A DNA stretch of 35,184 bases, from NCBI GenBank assembly GCA_022821495.1, contig JAJEDN010000063.1:1-35184 (forward strand). Direction: 5' to 3'. A model generated the notes under the pieces. That model was given only the letters and a program-made list of their open reading frames with translations, did not search any database and had not been told where the DNA came from. This DNA is from Candidatus Poribacteria bacterium. GTDB lineage: Bacteria > Poribacteria > WGA-4E > WGA-3G. Positions 16,314 to 23,121 of the stretch are shown piece by piece; the first letter of the stretch is position 1, and each line of letters begins with the position of its first letter. A program made the translations under genes and the position numbers.

Positions 16314-17206
16314 TCGGGACAATCGTGCAAAACATACGCATCCGCGCCCACGCGAAAATAAATCTCTACCTGGATGTCGTAGGCAAACGTGAGGACGGCT
16401 ATCACAACCTCGAAACGATTTTCCACTCCATCGGTTTGCACGATGATGTCATCATCCGTAAGCAAGACACAAAGGATATAACTGTCCACTGCGAACACCC
16501 AGCGGTTCCATCCGATGCTCACAATTTGGCACACCGTGCGGCACAATGCCTCAATGATGCAGTAGGTGGCATCGGCGGCATTGCGATTGATATTCATAAG
16601 CGAATCCCTGTCGCTGCTGGGCTGGCAGGCGGGAGCGCGGACGCCGCCGCTGTCCTTCACGGCGTGAACACGCTCTTTGAACTCGGCTTCACACGAGAAA
16701 CGCTGATGCGTTTCGGGGCACAGTTAGGGGCAGACGTCCCATTCTGTCTGCACGGCGGTGCCGCATTCGGACAAGGCATCGGTGATCAGTTAACACCCCT
16801 TCCCGCGCTTTCCAACCTACCGCTCCTCCTTCTGAATCCCGGTATCGAAATCTCGACAGCCGTCGTTTTCAAAAAATTGAACTTTTCCTTGACAAAGCAA
16901 GAAAAAAAGGATATAATTATAACGACTTACATAGAGAAGGGTGATGTCCTCGGCATCGGGAAAAACCTTTACAATCTCCTTGAGATGCCAGTTTTTTCCC
17001 AATACCCCGAAATCGCTGTACTAAAAACTGAGCTATCTACGCAGGCTGGATGTTATGGTGCGTTGATGTCAGGGAGTGGTGCTACACTGTTTGCTATGAT
17101 GCATGATACCGAAGCAGCACACCGAAGCGAATCACACTTCAAAAACAGTGTCCATTTTTGCACAACGACGGCAACCAGTCCTGTCGGCGTATACATCAAT
17201 GATTAA
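16310..17206 (+). CDS. ispE: 4-diphosphocytidyl-2-C-methyl-D-erythritol kinase
   Basis: IspE is the GHMP kinase that phosphorylates CDP-methylerythritol in the MEP isoprenoid pathway, using ATP. Key motifs are visible: AKINLYL with the catalytic Lys at residue 16, GKREDGYHNLETIF, the glycine-rich ATP loop PVAAGLAGGSADAAA, LGADVPFCLHGG with the catalytic Asp, and SGSGATLFAM near the end. 298 residues is near the family norm. The start is GTG, overlapping the stop of the lipoprotein gene by four bases, with no Shine-Dalgarno sequence, so coupling is likely. A second in-frame GTG lies at 16325. A perfect promoter-like sequence sits inside the gene at 16889. Confidence 0.95.
   Translation: MIGTIVQNIRIRAHAKINLYLDVVGKREDGYHNLETIFHSIGLHDDVIIRKQDTKDITVHCEHPAVPSDAHNLAHRAAQCLNDAVGGIGGIAIDIHKRIPVAAGLAGGSADAAAVLHGVNTLFELGFTRETLMRFGAQLGADVPFCLHGGAAFGQGIGDQLTPLPALSNLPLLLLNPGIEISTAVVFKKLNFSLTKQEKKDIIITTYIEKGDVLGIGKNLYNLLEMPVFSQYPEIAVLKTELSTQAGCYGALMSGSGATLFAMMHDTEAAHRSESHFKNSVHFCTTTATSPVGVYIND
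16889..16917 (+). promoter_or_regulatory. Consensus sigma70 promoter sequence inside ispE
   Basis: TTGACA (16889-16894) and TATAAT (16912-16917) are separated by exactly 17 bases, matching both consensus hexamers perfectly. It lies within the ispE reading frame, where it encodes the Lys-rich segment LTKQEKKDII. It is about 290 bases upstream of tRNA-Gln and would read into the tRNA and the L25 gene. Confidence 0.5.
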
Positions 17207-17278
17207 AGGGCGGTAGCCAAGCGGTAAGGCACAGGTCTTTGGAACCTGCATGCGTAGGTTCGAATCCTACCCGCCCTG
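17207..17278 (+). tRNA. tRNA-Gln (anticodon UUG)
   Basis: The 72-base cloverleaf folds completely. The acceptor stem is AGGGCGG with CCGCCCT, including the A1-U72 pair. The D-arm is GCCAAGCGGTAAGGC. The anticodon stem CAGGT/ACCTG has loop CTTTGGA, giving anticodon TTG. The variable loop is CATGC and the T-arm GTAGG-TTCGAAT-CCTAC. The discriminator is G and CCA is not encoded. It begins directly after the ispE stop codon and precedes rplY, the same placement as in pseudomonads. Confidence 0.97.
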
Positions 17279-17406
17279 TCTCCTTTTTGATGCGGCTACA
17301 GAATCGATAACTTTGAAAAAAGTCGTTTAACCATTAGGTTTTCGGCCTGCACTCCATTATATTACGCCCAGGTTTTCCGTAAAAGCGTTAGCACGGAATG
17401 AAATAG

Positions 17407-17421
17407 TCTCACTGCGAAGCA
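17407..17421 (+). repeat. CTCACTGCGARGCA repeat unit
   Basis: TCTCACTGCGAAGCA stands between tRNA-Gln and rplY and matches, with one change, sequences in the repeat clusters at 11801 and 28583. It can form a small hairpin around GCGARGC. The rest of the gap 17279-17487 shows no gene. Confidence 0.45.
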
Positions 17422-17487
17422 GGATTTAAGAAACGGACTCAGGCACCTAAACGCACGAATTTTAACCGCAAGGAAAAGTAAAATAAA

Positions 17488-18186
17488 ATGCAACAAGCAA
17501 AATTAGAGGTTCAACACCGCGAAACTTTCGGGAAACAGCATGCCCGCACACTTCGACGCGAAGGCATCGTTCCCGCCGTCCTCTACGGGCGCGCACAAGA
17601 TACCTTGACGATCCAACTCAATGCTCGAACCTTCAGGCAATTCCTACGAACATACGGTGAAAACGTTATTATTAATATGGATGTCGGTAACGGGAAGACG
17701 GAAACCGTTATCATCAAAGAAATTCAACGCCACCCGGTCAAAAAACATACGTTGGTCCATGCTGATTTTATTAGAATCTCTCTCGATGAACCTGTAACCT
17801 CAGGTGTACCAGTCGTCCTGGAAGGCAGCCCCGTTGGTGTTCAGGAGGGCGGCGTTCTCGAATTCCCGCTCCGTCAAATAACAATTCACTGCTTACCTAT
17901 GCGAATACCGACCGATATCTCGATTGACGTGAGTGAATTGGACATCGGTGACGCTATCCATGTAAGCGATTTAAGCCTCGACGAGGACCTTGAGATCATA
18001 GACGACCCGCAACGAATTATAGCGACGGTCAGCCAACCGCGCGTCGTCCTTGAAGAGGAAACACCAGAGGCTGAAGAAGGTGAAGAAGGTGAAGGTGTTG
18101 AAGGTGAAGAAGGTGAAGAAGCCGCTGAACAGCCTTCAGAACCTGAGATTATTTCTCGTAGACGCAGTGACGACGACGACGAATAG
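17488..18186 (+). CDS. rplY: 50S ribosomal protein L25 (general stress protein Ctc/TL5 type)
   Basis: L25 binds 5S rRNA in the large ribosomal subunit. The 232-residue protein is the long two-domain Ctc form. The N-terminal 5S-binding domain (EVQHRETFGKQHARTLRREGIVPAVLYGR) is followed by the C-terminal beta domain (LDEPVTSGVPVVLEGSPVGVQEGG...LSLDEDLEIID). A long acidic tail (residues 190-232) rich in Glu-Gly repeats ends in a basic patch and four Asp. AAGGAAA stands about 13 bases before the ATG. The tail is encoded by a GAAGGTGAAG-type simple repeat, and the following amidase frame overlaps it. Linked to tRNA-Gln and pth as in many bacteria. Confidence 0.93.
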   Translation: MQQAKLEVQHRETFGKQHARTLRREGIVPAVLYGRAQDTLTIQLNARTFRQFLRTYGENVIINMDVGNGKTETVIIKEIQRHPVKKHTLVHADFIRISLDEPVTSGVPVVLEGSPVGVQEGGVLEFPLRQITIHCLPMRIPTDISIDVSELDIGDAIHVSDLSLDEDLEIIDDPQRIIATVSQPRVVLEEETPEAEEGEEGEGVEGEEGEEAAEQPSEPEIISRRRSDDDDE

Positions 18187-19369
18187 CACTGCGGATATAA
18201 AGAAAATACAAGAAAGGTGCGTCAACAGAGGCGTTGCGCCTGCTAAAATTGGCGCGCTTTTCTTATGTATGCTCGTACTGGCTATCACGTTTAAAAGCAC
18301 AGCACAAGAACGCGCCGTTCGCTTTATTGACGCTGAAGGCCAAACCCTCGCGGAGATACCCGCACACCACCAAAACGATCAGGTCTACCTCCCCGTCGAT
18401 GCCGTCAAACAGGTCATCGATCCCAGAGCAACCCATCAATACAACCACCCGCGAAAACGACTCACCCTCAAAACAAAAGGTAGGCAGATCCGCCTACAAA
18501 TGGGTAGATCCGCAATTAGCATCGAACCCGACGGACAAACACTAACCCTCGCCACACCACCGATAACCATCGCGCAACAACCAATGCTGCCTGTCGATTT
18601 TTTTCGGCAACTTCTGCCAATTCTTAATAACGTTGAAGTCATCTATAACCCTAACTTGAATAAACTGCAGATAAGATCCAAGAATACTTGGACGCCCGGG
18701 GAGACAGATAACCTCCAGAACTGGACAATCATTATCGATCCAGGACACGGTGGTTCAGACGATGGATGCACAAGCAGCACCGGAATATTTGAGAAGAATA
18801 TTGTCCTCGCACTTGCCCAACAACTTCAAAAGAGGATCAAACAACAAGGTATACAGGTGCATCTCACCCGTGAGAAAGATACCAACAAAACACACTTTGA
18901 ACGCATTCAGATCGCCGAGCAAAATCGAGGGCAGCTCTTTCTCAGCTTACATTGCAACACCTCTTTCTCACCACATGAAAAAGGCATCAGGATATATCTC
19001 AATAACCCTAAAGGTCGAATTCGGTTCCCAAGTCCCACCCAACCAGCACTCATAGGACAACAGTTAAAAGTTCTTGCCCAAGTCAACTTTTTAAAGCAGA
19101 GCCAAGATTTCGCACACGCGCTACAAACGGAACTCAATTTTCTAACAGAAACCCCGATTAAGACGATCAACCTACCACTCATCGCACTATCTGAAGCCTA
19201 TATGCCAGCCGTCGTTTTAGAACTCGGCTATCTCTCTAACGTTGAGGATTTGGAGAAACTCTCTAACGCTGAGTATACCGAAAACGTTGTACAAGCGATC
19301 ACCCGCGCACTCCAACGCTATATCTCCTCTATTAACCAGCAGACGGCTCCAACAGCACCAGAAGAATAG
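18167..19369 (+). CDS. N-acetylmuramoyl-L-alanine amidase (Amidase_3) with copper-amine-oxidase-like N domain
   Basis: This zinc amidase cleaves the bond between MurNAc and L-Ala in peptidoglycan, in the periplasm. A hydrophobic segment (KIGALFLCMLVLAITFKSTAQ) serves as signal. It is followed by a domain like the copper-amine-oxidase N-terminal repeat (residues ~50-180) and by Amidase_3 from IIIDPGHGGSDDG. Zinc ligands are His in DPGHGG, Glu in GIFEKN and His in SLHCN, and the catalytic Glu is in VLELGYLSN. The start is uncertain: the frame has no ATG before the signal except at 18050, deep inside the L25 tail. I chose GTG at 18167. The first ATG after that (18269) would remove most of the signal peptide. 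Total about 400 residues. Confidence 0.85.
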   Translation: MTTTTNSTADIKKIQERCVNRGVAPAKIGALFLCMLVLAITFKSTAQERAVRFIDAEGQTLAEIPAHHQNDQVYLPVDAVKQVIDPRATHQYNHPRKRLTLKTKGRQIRLQMGRSAISIEPDGQTLTLATPPITIAQQPMLPVDFFRQLLPILNNVEVIYNPNLNKLQIRSKNTWTPGETDNLQNWTIIIDPGHGGSDDGCTSSTGIFEKNIVLALAQQLQKRIKQQGIQVHLTREKDTNKTHFERIQIAEQNRGQLFLSLHCNTSFSPHEKGIRIYLNNPKGRIRFPSPTQPALIGQQLKVLAQVNFLKQSQDFAHALQTELNFLTETPIKTINLPLIALSEAYMPAVVLELGYLSNVEDLEKLSNAEYTENVVQAITRALQRYISSINQQTAPTAPEE

Positions 19370-19370
19370 T

Positions 19371-20033
19371 ATGATAGACAAGCAGAAAATAACGACAGCT
19401 CCGCAAACACAAAACGGTGAAAAAGGACAAAAAACAGTGAAACACAACAACAGTGCCGGTTTCTCAAGACTTTTGGTGATCTGGGGTCTAACGCTCATTG
19501 TTGTTGGCATTGGTCTCGGTGTAACACTACTCTTGATTGAAAGGTCAAAACTGACGGTGATTCCGGTCGCACCACCGCCACTCCCTACTGCTGCTAACCC
19601 CTCAGATACGCCACCGCCACCGCAAGAAGTTAATCTATTCCTACTCGACGCGACTACACTTACGCTTGTCCCTATCAAAATCGAACGGCGGCTCCATACA
19701 GATGATCTTACGAAGCGTTTGGATCAAGTGGTCACGGCACTTATTCAAGAAACACCGCCTAACTTCAGAAACACAATTCCGCGTGGAACAGAACTCAATG
19801 AAGCCTATATCGACAACCAACAGACCGCATACTTGGACTTCTCAAGCCATCTTACTGACGGGCATATTGGCGGCACAACAGCAGAATTGTTGACAGTCAC
19901 AGCAATTCTTAAAACCGTCTTTGATGCCTTCCCTGATCATATTAAACAGGTCCAAATTTTAATCAATGGCGAGGAAATAAAAACAATCGCAGGGCATCTG
20001 AATCTCTCACAGCCATTACAACTTCCGCAATAA
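19371..20033 (+). CDS. Membrane-anchored GerMN domain protein
   Basis: The 220-residue protein has a cytoplasmic basic stretch, one membrane helix (residues ~30-50, LLVIWGLTLIVVGIGLGVTLLLI), a Pro-rich linker and then a GerMN (sporulation/spore germination) domain. That domain shows LTKRLDQVVTALIQETP, NEAYIDNQQTAYLDFSS and TVFDAFPDHIKQVQILINGEE. GerMN domains occur in non-sporulating bacteria next to amidases and are thought to bind cell-wall or lipoprotein partners. The ATG follows the amidase stop by one base, so the two genes form an operon. The start at 19371 is preferred to an in-frame ATG at 19242 inside the amidase. Confidence 0.8.
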   Translation: MIDKQKITTAPQTQNGEKGQKTVKHNNSAGFSRLLVIWGLTLIVVGIGLGVTLLLIERSKLTVIPVAPPPLPTAANPSDTPPPPQEVNLFLLDATTLTLVPIKIERRLHTDDLTKRLDQVVTALIQETPPNFRNTIPRGTELNEAYIDNQQTAYLDFSSHLTDGHIGGTTAELLTVTAILKTVFDAFPDHIKQVQILINGEEIKTIAGHLNLSQPLQLPQ

Positions 20034-20073
20034 GGCCAGGTAAATCACATAGTATTACATACCGTACAACAAA

Positions 20074-20164
20074 TAGGACTTACGCATTTTTTATGATAAT
20101 CTACGTCATACGTATTGCAGGCGGGGTTTGAAACCCCGCCTGCAAAGGGGCTGCGTAAGTCCTA
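20074..20164. repeat. MITE-like inverted-repeat element with 31-bp palindrome, copy 2
   Basis: The ends TAGGACTTACGCA and TGCGTAAGTCCTA are perfect 13-base inverted repeats. The core (20115-20145) is the same palindrome as at 373-403, with only the outermost base pair swapped (T-A in place of C-G). The right end lies 11 bases before the pth start codon, where a ribosome-binding site would be expected. Confidence 0.8.
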
Positions 20165-20175
20165 ACAAAATAAGC

Positions 20176-20772
20176 ATGGACAAAAAAGCAAAACTTATCA
20201 TTGGACTCGGCAATCCAGGGATACGCTACGAACACACAAAACACAATGTCGGTTTCCGCGTGATTGACGCACTTTATGAAGAACTCTGCAAGCGAGATTC
20301 TCAGCCACGTCCTACGCATACATCAATTTGTAACGCACTCGTTATACAGACAACATGGCACGACACATCTATCATTCTCGCGAAACCAATGACATATATG
20401 AACAATAGTGGAGCCGCCGTCGCAGCACTCGCCAGACGGTTTGAGATTCCGCTTACAGAACTCTGTATCGTCTACGATGATGTTCACTTAGACATCGGTG
20501 TGCTTCGGATGCGACGGAAAGGTAGTGACGGGGGGCAAAAGGGAATGAAATCTATCATCCATCATTTAGGCACCACAGAATTTCCGCGCTTGCGCATCGG
20601 CATCGGTGAACCTATCGGTGCTTTAGTTGATTACGTCCTTACAGAATTTTCAGAAGACGAAGAAATTGAAATAACGCATACCATTGATCGTGCCCTTGAG
20701 GCTATCGAAACCTTCGTCACAGACGATATTCTGACAGTTATGAACAAATTTAACAGCCGCGGAAGTAGTTAA
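20176..20772 (+). CDS. pth: Peptidyl-tRNA hydrolase
   Basis: Pth frees tRNA from peptidyl-tRNA dropped by ribosomes and is usually essential. The 198-residue length is typical. Signature residues are present: LIIGLGNPGIRYEHTKHNVGF with Asn13 and the catalytic His23, PMTYMNNSG, the Asp in IVYDDVHLDIG, and GSDGGQKGMKSIIHHLGT. The ATG at 20176 is the correct start by family length; an in-frame ATG at 20128 lies inside the inverted-repeat element. There is no Shine-Dalgarno sequence, as the element ends 11 bases upstream. It belongs to the ispE-tRNA-rplY-pth neighbourhood. Confidence 0.95.
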   Translation: MDKKAKLIIGLGNPGIRYEHTKHNVGFRVIDALYEELCKRDSQPRPTHTSICNALVIQTTWHDTSIILAKPMTYMNNSGAAVAALARRFEIPLTELCIVYDDVHLDIGVLRMRRKGSDGGQKGMKSIIHHLGTTEFPRLRIGIGEPIGALVDYVLTEFSEDEEIEITHTIDRALEAIETFVTDDILTVMNKFNSRGSS

Positions 20773-20878
20773 TAGTTAATAGTTGTTAGTTATAAGTTAA
20801 GAGTCATGCTGTGGCAGGTACAACAACAGCAACTGCCACAAGAGATTAACTTATAACTTATAACTTATAACTATTGTC
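20771..20878. repeat. Heptamer-type tandem repeat cluster with inverted arms
   Basis: Units related to AGTTAAT and AGTTATA on the left face repeated AACTTAT units on the right (ACTTATAACTTATAACTTAT). Nested inside are TGTGGCAG and CTGCCACA, which pair. The block sits between pth and the phosphatase gene and can fold into one long hairpin. It lies directly before a leader repeat, as does the similar cluster at 28523. Confidence 0.7.
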
Positions 20879-20883
20879 ATGCG

Positions 20884-20988
20884 GATATACGGAGAAAACA
20901 CTTGAAACCTCAAAATCACCTAATCGAACCGCAAGGAAATATAAAAATACAAAATCATCTAACCGAACCGCAAGGGAATACAAAAATA
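20884..20988 (+). repeat. Second leader family fused in frame, with tandem 39-base duplication
   Basis: GATATACGGAGA, CACTTGAAA and CGAACCGCAAGGAAATA match the leader of the ThDP-enzyme gene at 28512-28446 on the other strand. Here the later part is tandemly duplicated (20911-20949 and 20950-20988, 35 of 39 bases equal by hand count) and remains open. It encodes two 13-residue units, QNHLIEPQGNIKI and QNHLTEPQGNTKI, at the N-terminus of the phosphatase. Confidence 0.65.
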
Positions 20989-21954
20989 CAAACCGCCATT
21001 GACGCTGTGATGAAAGCCATGCGACTCTGTGAGCAGGTACAATCCGAAATGGTTTCAACAGATGCGATTCAAAAGACAGACCGCAGTCCTGTAACTGTCG
21101 CAGATTTCGGATCGCAAGCACTGATATGCAAGGCGATTGGTGAGGCCTTCCCGAACAACCCTATTGTCGCTGAAGAGAGCGCGCAAGCACTTAAAGAGAA
21201 CGCCTCGCTTTTGGAACGCGTCCCAGGTTATGTGAACCAATTCTGCGAAGATACTGTTTCAGCAGAAACTGTCTGCGAATGGATTGATCGGGGCAGCGGT
21301 AAAGTTGGACCGAATTTCTGGACGCTTGATCCAATTGACGGAACAAAAGGCTTTCTCCGCCGTGACCAGTACGCCATCGCCTTAGCTCACATTGTCGATG
21401 GTGTTGTTCAACTCGGTGTTTTGGGATGCCCAAATTTACCTTATCAACTGGATGCCGTTGAAAGCGAAGCGCTGTCGTTTAAACCTGAGCGTGGATGCCT
21501 GTTTGTCGCAATCCGCGGTGCCGGGACACACCTCTATACGAAAACGGGTGAATTTTTAGAGCAGATACACGTATCAGAGACAACGCACCGCTTCGCAGAG
21601 AGTTTTGAATCCACACACGGCGATAGTGATGCCCACATCAAGATTGCGAACACACTCGGAATTAAAGAACCGCCTGTCCAGATGGATAGCCAAGCGAAAT
21701 ACGGCATCGTCTCACGTGGCGAAGCCGCCCTCTATATCCGTCTCCCCAATCCGGCATACCCTGATTACCGCGAGTGCATCTGGGATCACGCCGCAGGGGC
21801 GATTGTCGTTGAGGAAGCAGGCGGCACCGTCACAGATGCCAACGGTATATCCCTTAATTTTTTGACTGGAAAACGGATGCACGAGAATCGCGGTATTGTC
21901 GCAACTAATGGAAAACTCCATCAACACGTTTTGAAAGCGTTAGCCAATCTATAA
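20902..21954 (+). CDS. Inositol-monophosphatase superfamily, 3'(2'),5'-bisphosphate nucleotidase-like (SAL1/CysQ type)
   Basis: This is a Mg-dependent, Li-sensitive phosphatase superfamily member, probably hydrolysing 3'-phosphoadenosine 5'-phosphate. Metal-site motifs are VAEESAQ, FWTLDPIDGTKGFLRRDQYAIALA and ECIWDHAAGAIVVEEAGGTVTDANG. The order and the RRDQYAIALA segment resemble SAL1 nucleotidases. The start is TTG at 20902 with GGAG 7 bases before it. Residues 4-29 are two copies of a 13-residue unit derived from a leader repeat and lie outside the enzyme fold, which begins around residue 30 (TAIDAVMKAMRLCEQV). If that stretch is not translated, no canonical start fits upstream of the fold except GTG/ATG near 21008. 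350 residues as called. Confidence 0.85.
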   Translation: MKPQNHLIEPQGNIKIQNHLTEPQGNTKIQTAIDAVMKAMRLCEQVQSEMVSTDAIQKTDRSPVTVADFGSQALICKAIGEAFPNNPIVAEESAQALKENASLLERVPGYVNQFCEDTVSAETVCEWIDRGSGKVGPNFWTLDPIDGTKGFLRRDQYAIALAHIVDGVVQLGVLGCPNLPYQLDAVESEALSFKPERGCLFVAIRGAGTHLYTKTGEFLEQIHVSETTHRFAESFESTHGDSDAHIKIANTLGIKEPPVQMDSQAKYGIVSRGEAALYIRLPNPAYPDYRECIWDHAAGAIVVEEAGGTVTDANGISLNFLTGKRMHENRGIVATNGKLHQHVLKALANL

Positions 21955-21972
21955 AGGAGTCAACGAAAAAGT

Positions 21973-22938
21973 ATGAAAACTGGGCAAATTGTTGCACCAC
22001 GCCAGATCGAAATTATCGACATAGAACAACCGAATCTCGCCGACCATCCCGACGGCACGGTGATGATAAAAACTGTCCATAGTGCCATCTGCGGAACCGA
22101 TATGCCATCGTTCGTCCTTGAACATCCAGCAGAAAGCTACCCGCTTGGTGCTGGGCTTTCGATTCACGAAGCAATCGGCGTTGTTACGGACAGCAAATCA
22201 GAGAGATTCAAGATAGGAGACGAGGTGCTCGCACTACCACGCCACGTCGGCGGACTTTCAGAATACTTCCTCTCGGACGAAAGCGTCACGATGCCGTTGA
22301 CGGATTTCCCGCGCAAAGACTGCATCCTGATGTCTCAACCACTCGGTACCGTCGTTTGGGCGTGTCGGAAGCTGCCGAACCTCCTCAATCTCGATACCGT
22401 CGTTATTGGACAAGGACCGATGGGATTGCTCTTTACGCACATGCTCAGCAACCTCGGGGCGAAGACAGTAATCGCGACTGATCTGGTCGATTTCCGACTC
22501 ACAGTCTCTAAGAAGATGCACGCCACACATACGATTAACGCTGCGAAAGAAGATCCGGTTGCTGCTGTCGAGGAAATTACAGAAGGCAGAATGGCGGACC
22601 TGGTTGTCGAAGTCGTCGGACACCAAACAGAGACAATCAATCAGTGTCTCCAACTCCTAAAACGCGAAGGGACACTCCTCGCTTTTGGCGTACCGGATGA
22701 TCAGGTTTACGATTTCCATTTCGCAGATTTCTTCCGTAAGAACCTTAAATTCATCGGTTCTGTCGGACCGGATGCACAGAACGATTTTCCGCTGGCGATG
22801 GATATGATCGCACAAGGACGACTCGACGTATCCCCTATTATTACGCATCATCTGCCTTTTACAGAAGCGCAACTCGGATTTGAAATGGCACTGAACAAGA
22901 AAGACGAGGCAATCAAGATAGTTTTCGACTACGAGTAG
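21973..22938 (+). CDS. Zinc-dependent medium-chain dehydrogenase (MDR family)
   Basis: This 321-residue NAD(P)-linked dehydrogenase has the catalytic zinc site Cys40 (AICGTD) and His65-Glu66. The usual G-H-E reads I-H-E here. The structural-zinc loop with four Cys is absent, as in short sorbitol/threonine-type members. The nucleotide fold is VVIGQGPMGLLFTHMLSNLGAKTVIATD. The substrate is unknown; a sugar alcohol or alcohol is expected. Eighteen bases separate it from the phosphatase stop codon, and AAGGAG lies in that gap, so they are probably co-transcribed. The C-terminus (LGFEMALNKKDEAIKIVFDYE) is complete. Confidence 0.87.
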   Translation: MKTGQIVAPRQIEIIDIEQPNLADHPDGTVMIKTVHSAICGTDMPSFVLEHPAESYPLGAGLSIHEAIGVVTDSKSERFKIGDEVLALPRHVGGLSEYFLSDESVTMPLTDFPRKDCILMSQPLGTVVWACRKLPNLLNLDTVVIGQGPMGLLFTHMLSNLGAKTVIATDLVDFRLTVSKKMHATHTINAAKEDPVAAVEEITEGRMADLVVEVVGHQTETINQCLQLLKREGTLLAFGVPDDQVYDFHFADFFRKNLKFIGSVGPDAQNDFPLAMDMIAQGRLDVSPIITHHLPFTEAQLGFEMALNKKDEAIKIVFDYE

Positions 22939-23060
22939 CCTTCAACTCTCGGCTTCCAGTTCAGAGATACTTTTCAATTAGTTTTCTCAATTTCAGGGAC
23001 ACCAGGAAGTGGTGAATTGTTACATCAAAATCTCTTATCTGAAAACTGATAACCGATAAC

Positions 23061-23117
23061 TTTAACCAACAACTCGACTCCGTTATAAATATTCAAAGGC
23101 ACGAGTTGTTGGCTAAA
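23061..23117. repeat. Long stem-loop repeat, copy 2 (CAACTCG/CGAGTTG)
   Basis: CCAACAACTCG (23066-23076) pairs CGAGTTGTTGG (23102-23112), with outer TTTA/TAAA pairing beyond one mismatch. The loop ends CAAAGGCA. The same structure with a swapped base pair stands at 12796-12860. It lies between two convergent genes; a small heptamer block (GAAAACTGATAACCGATAAC) precedes it at 23041. Confidence 0.6.
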
Positions 23118-23121
23118 ACTA

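Noticed and set aside
16130..16660. 176-codon minus-strand frame opposite the lipoprotein and ispE
   Set aside because: It lies entirely antisense to two genes with recognisable products and has no motif or start signal.
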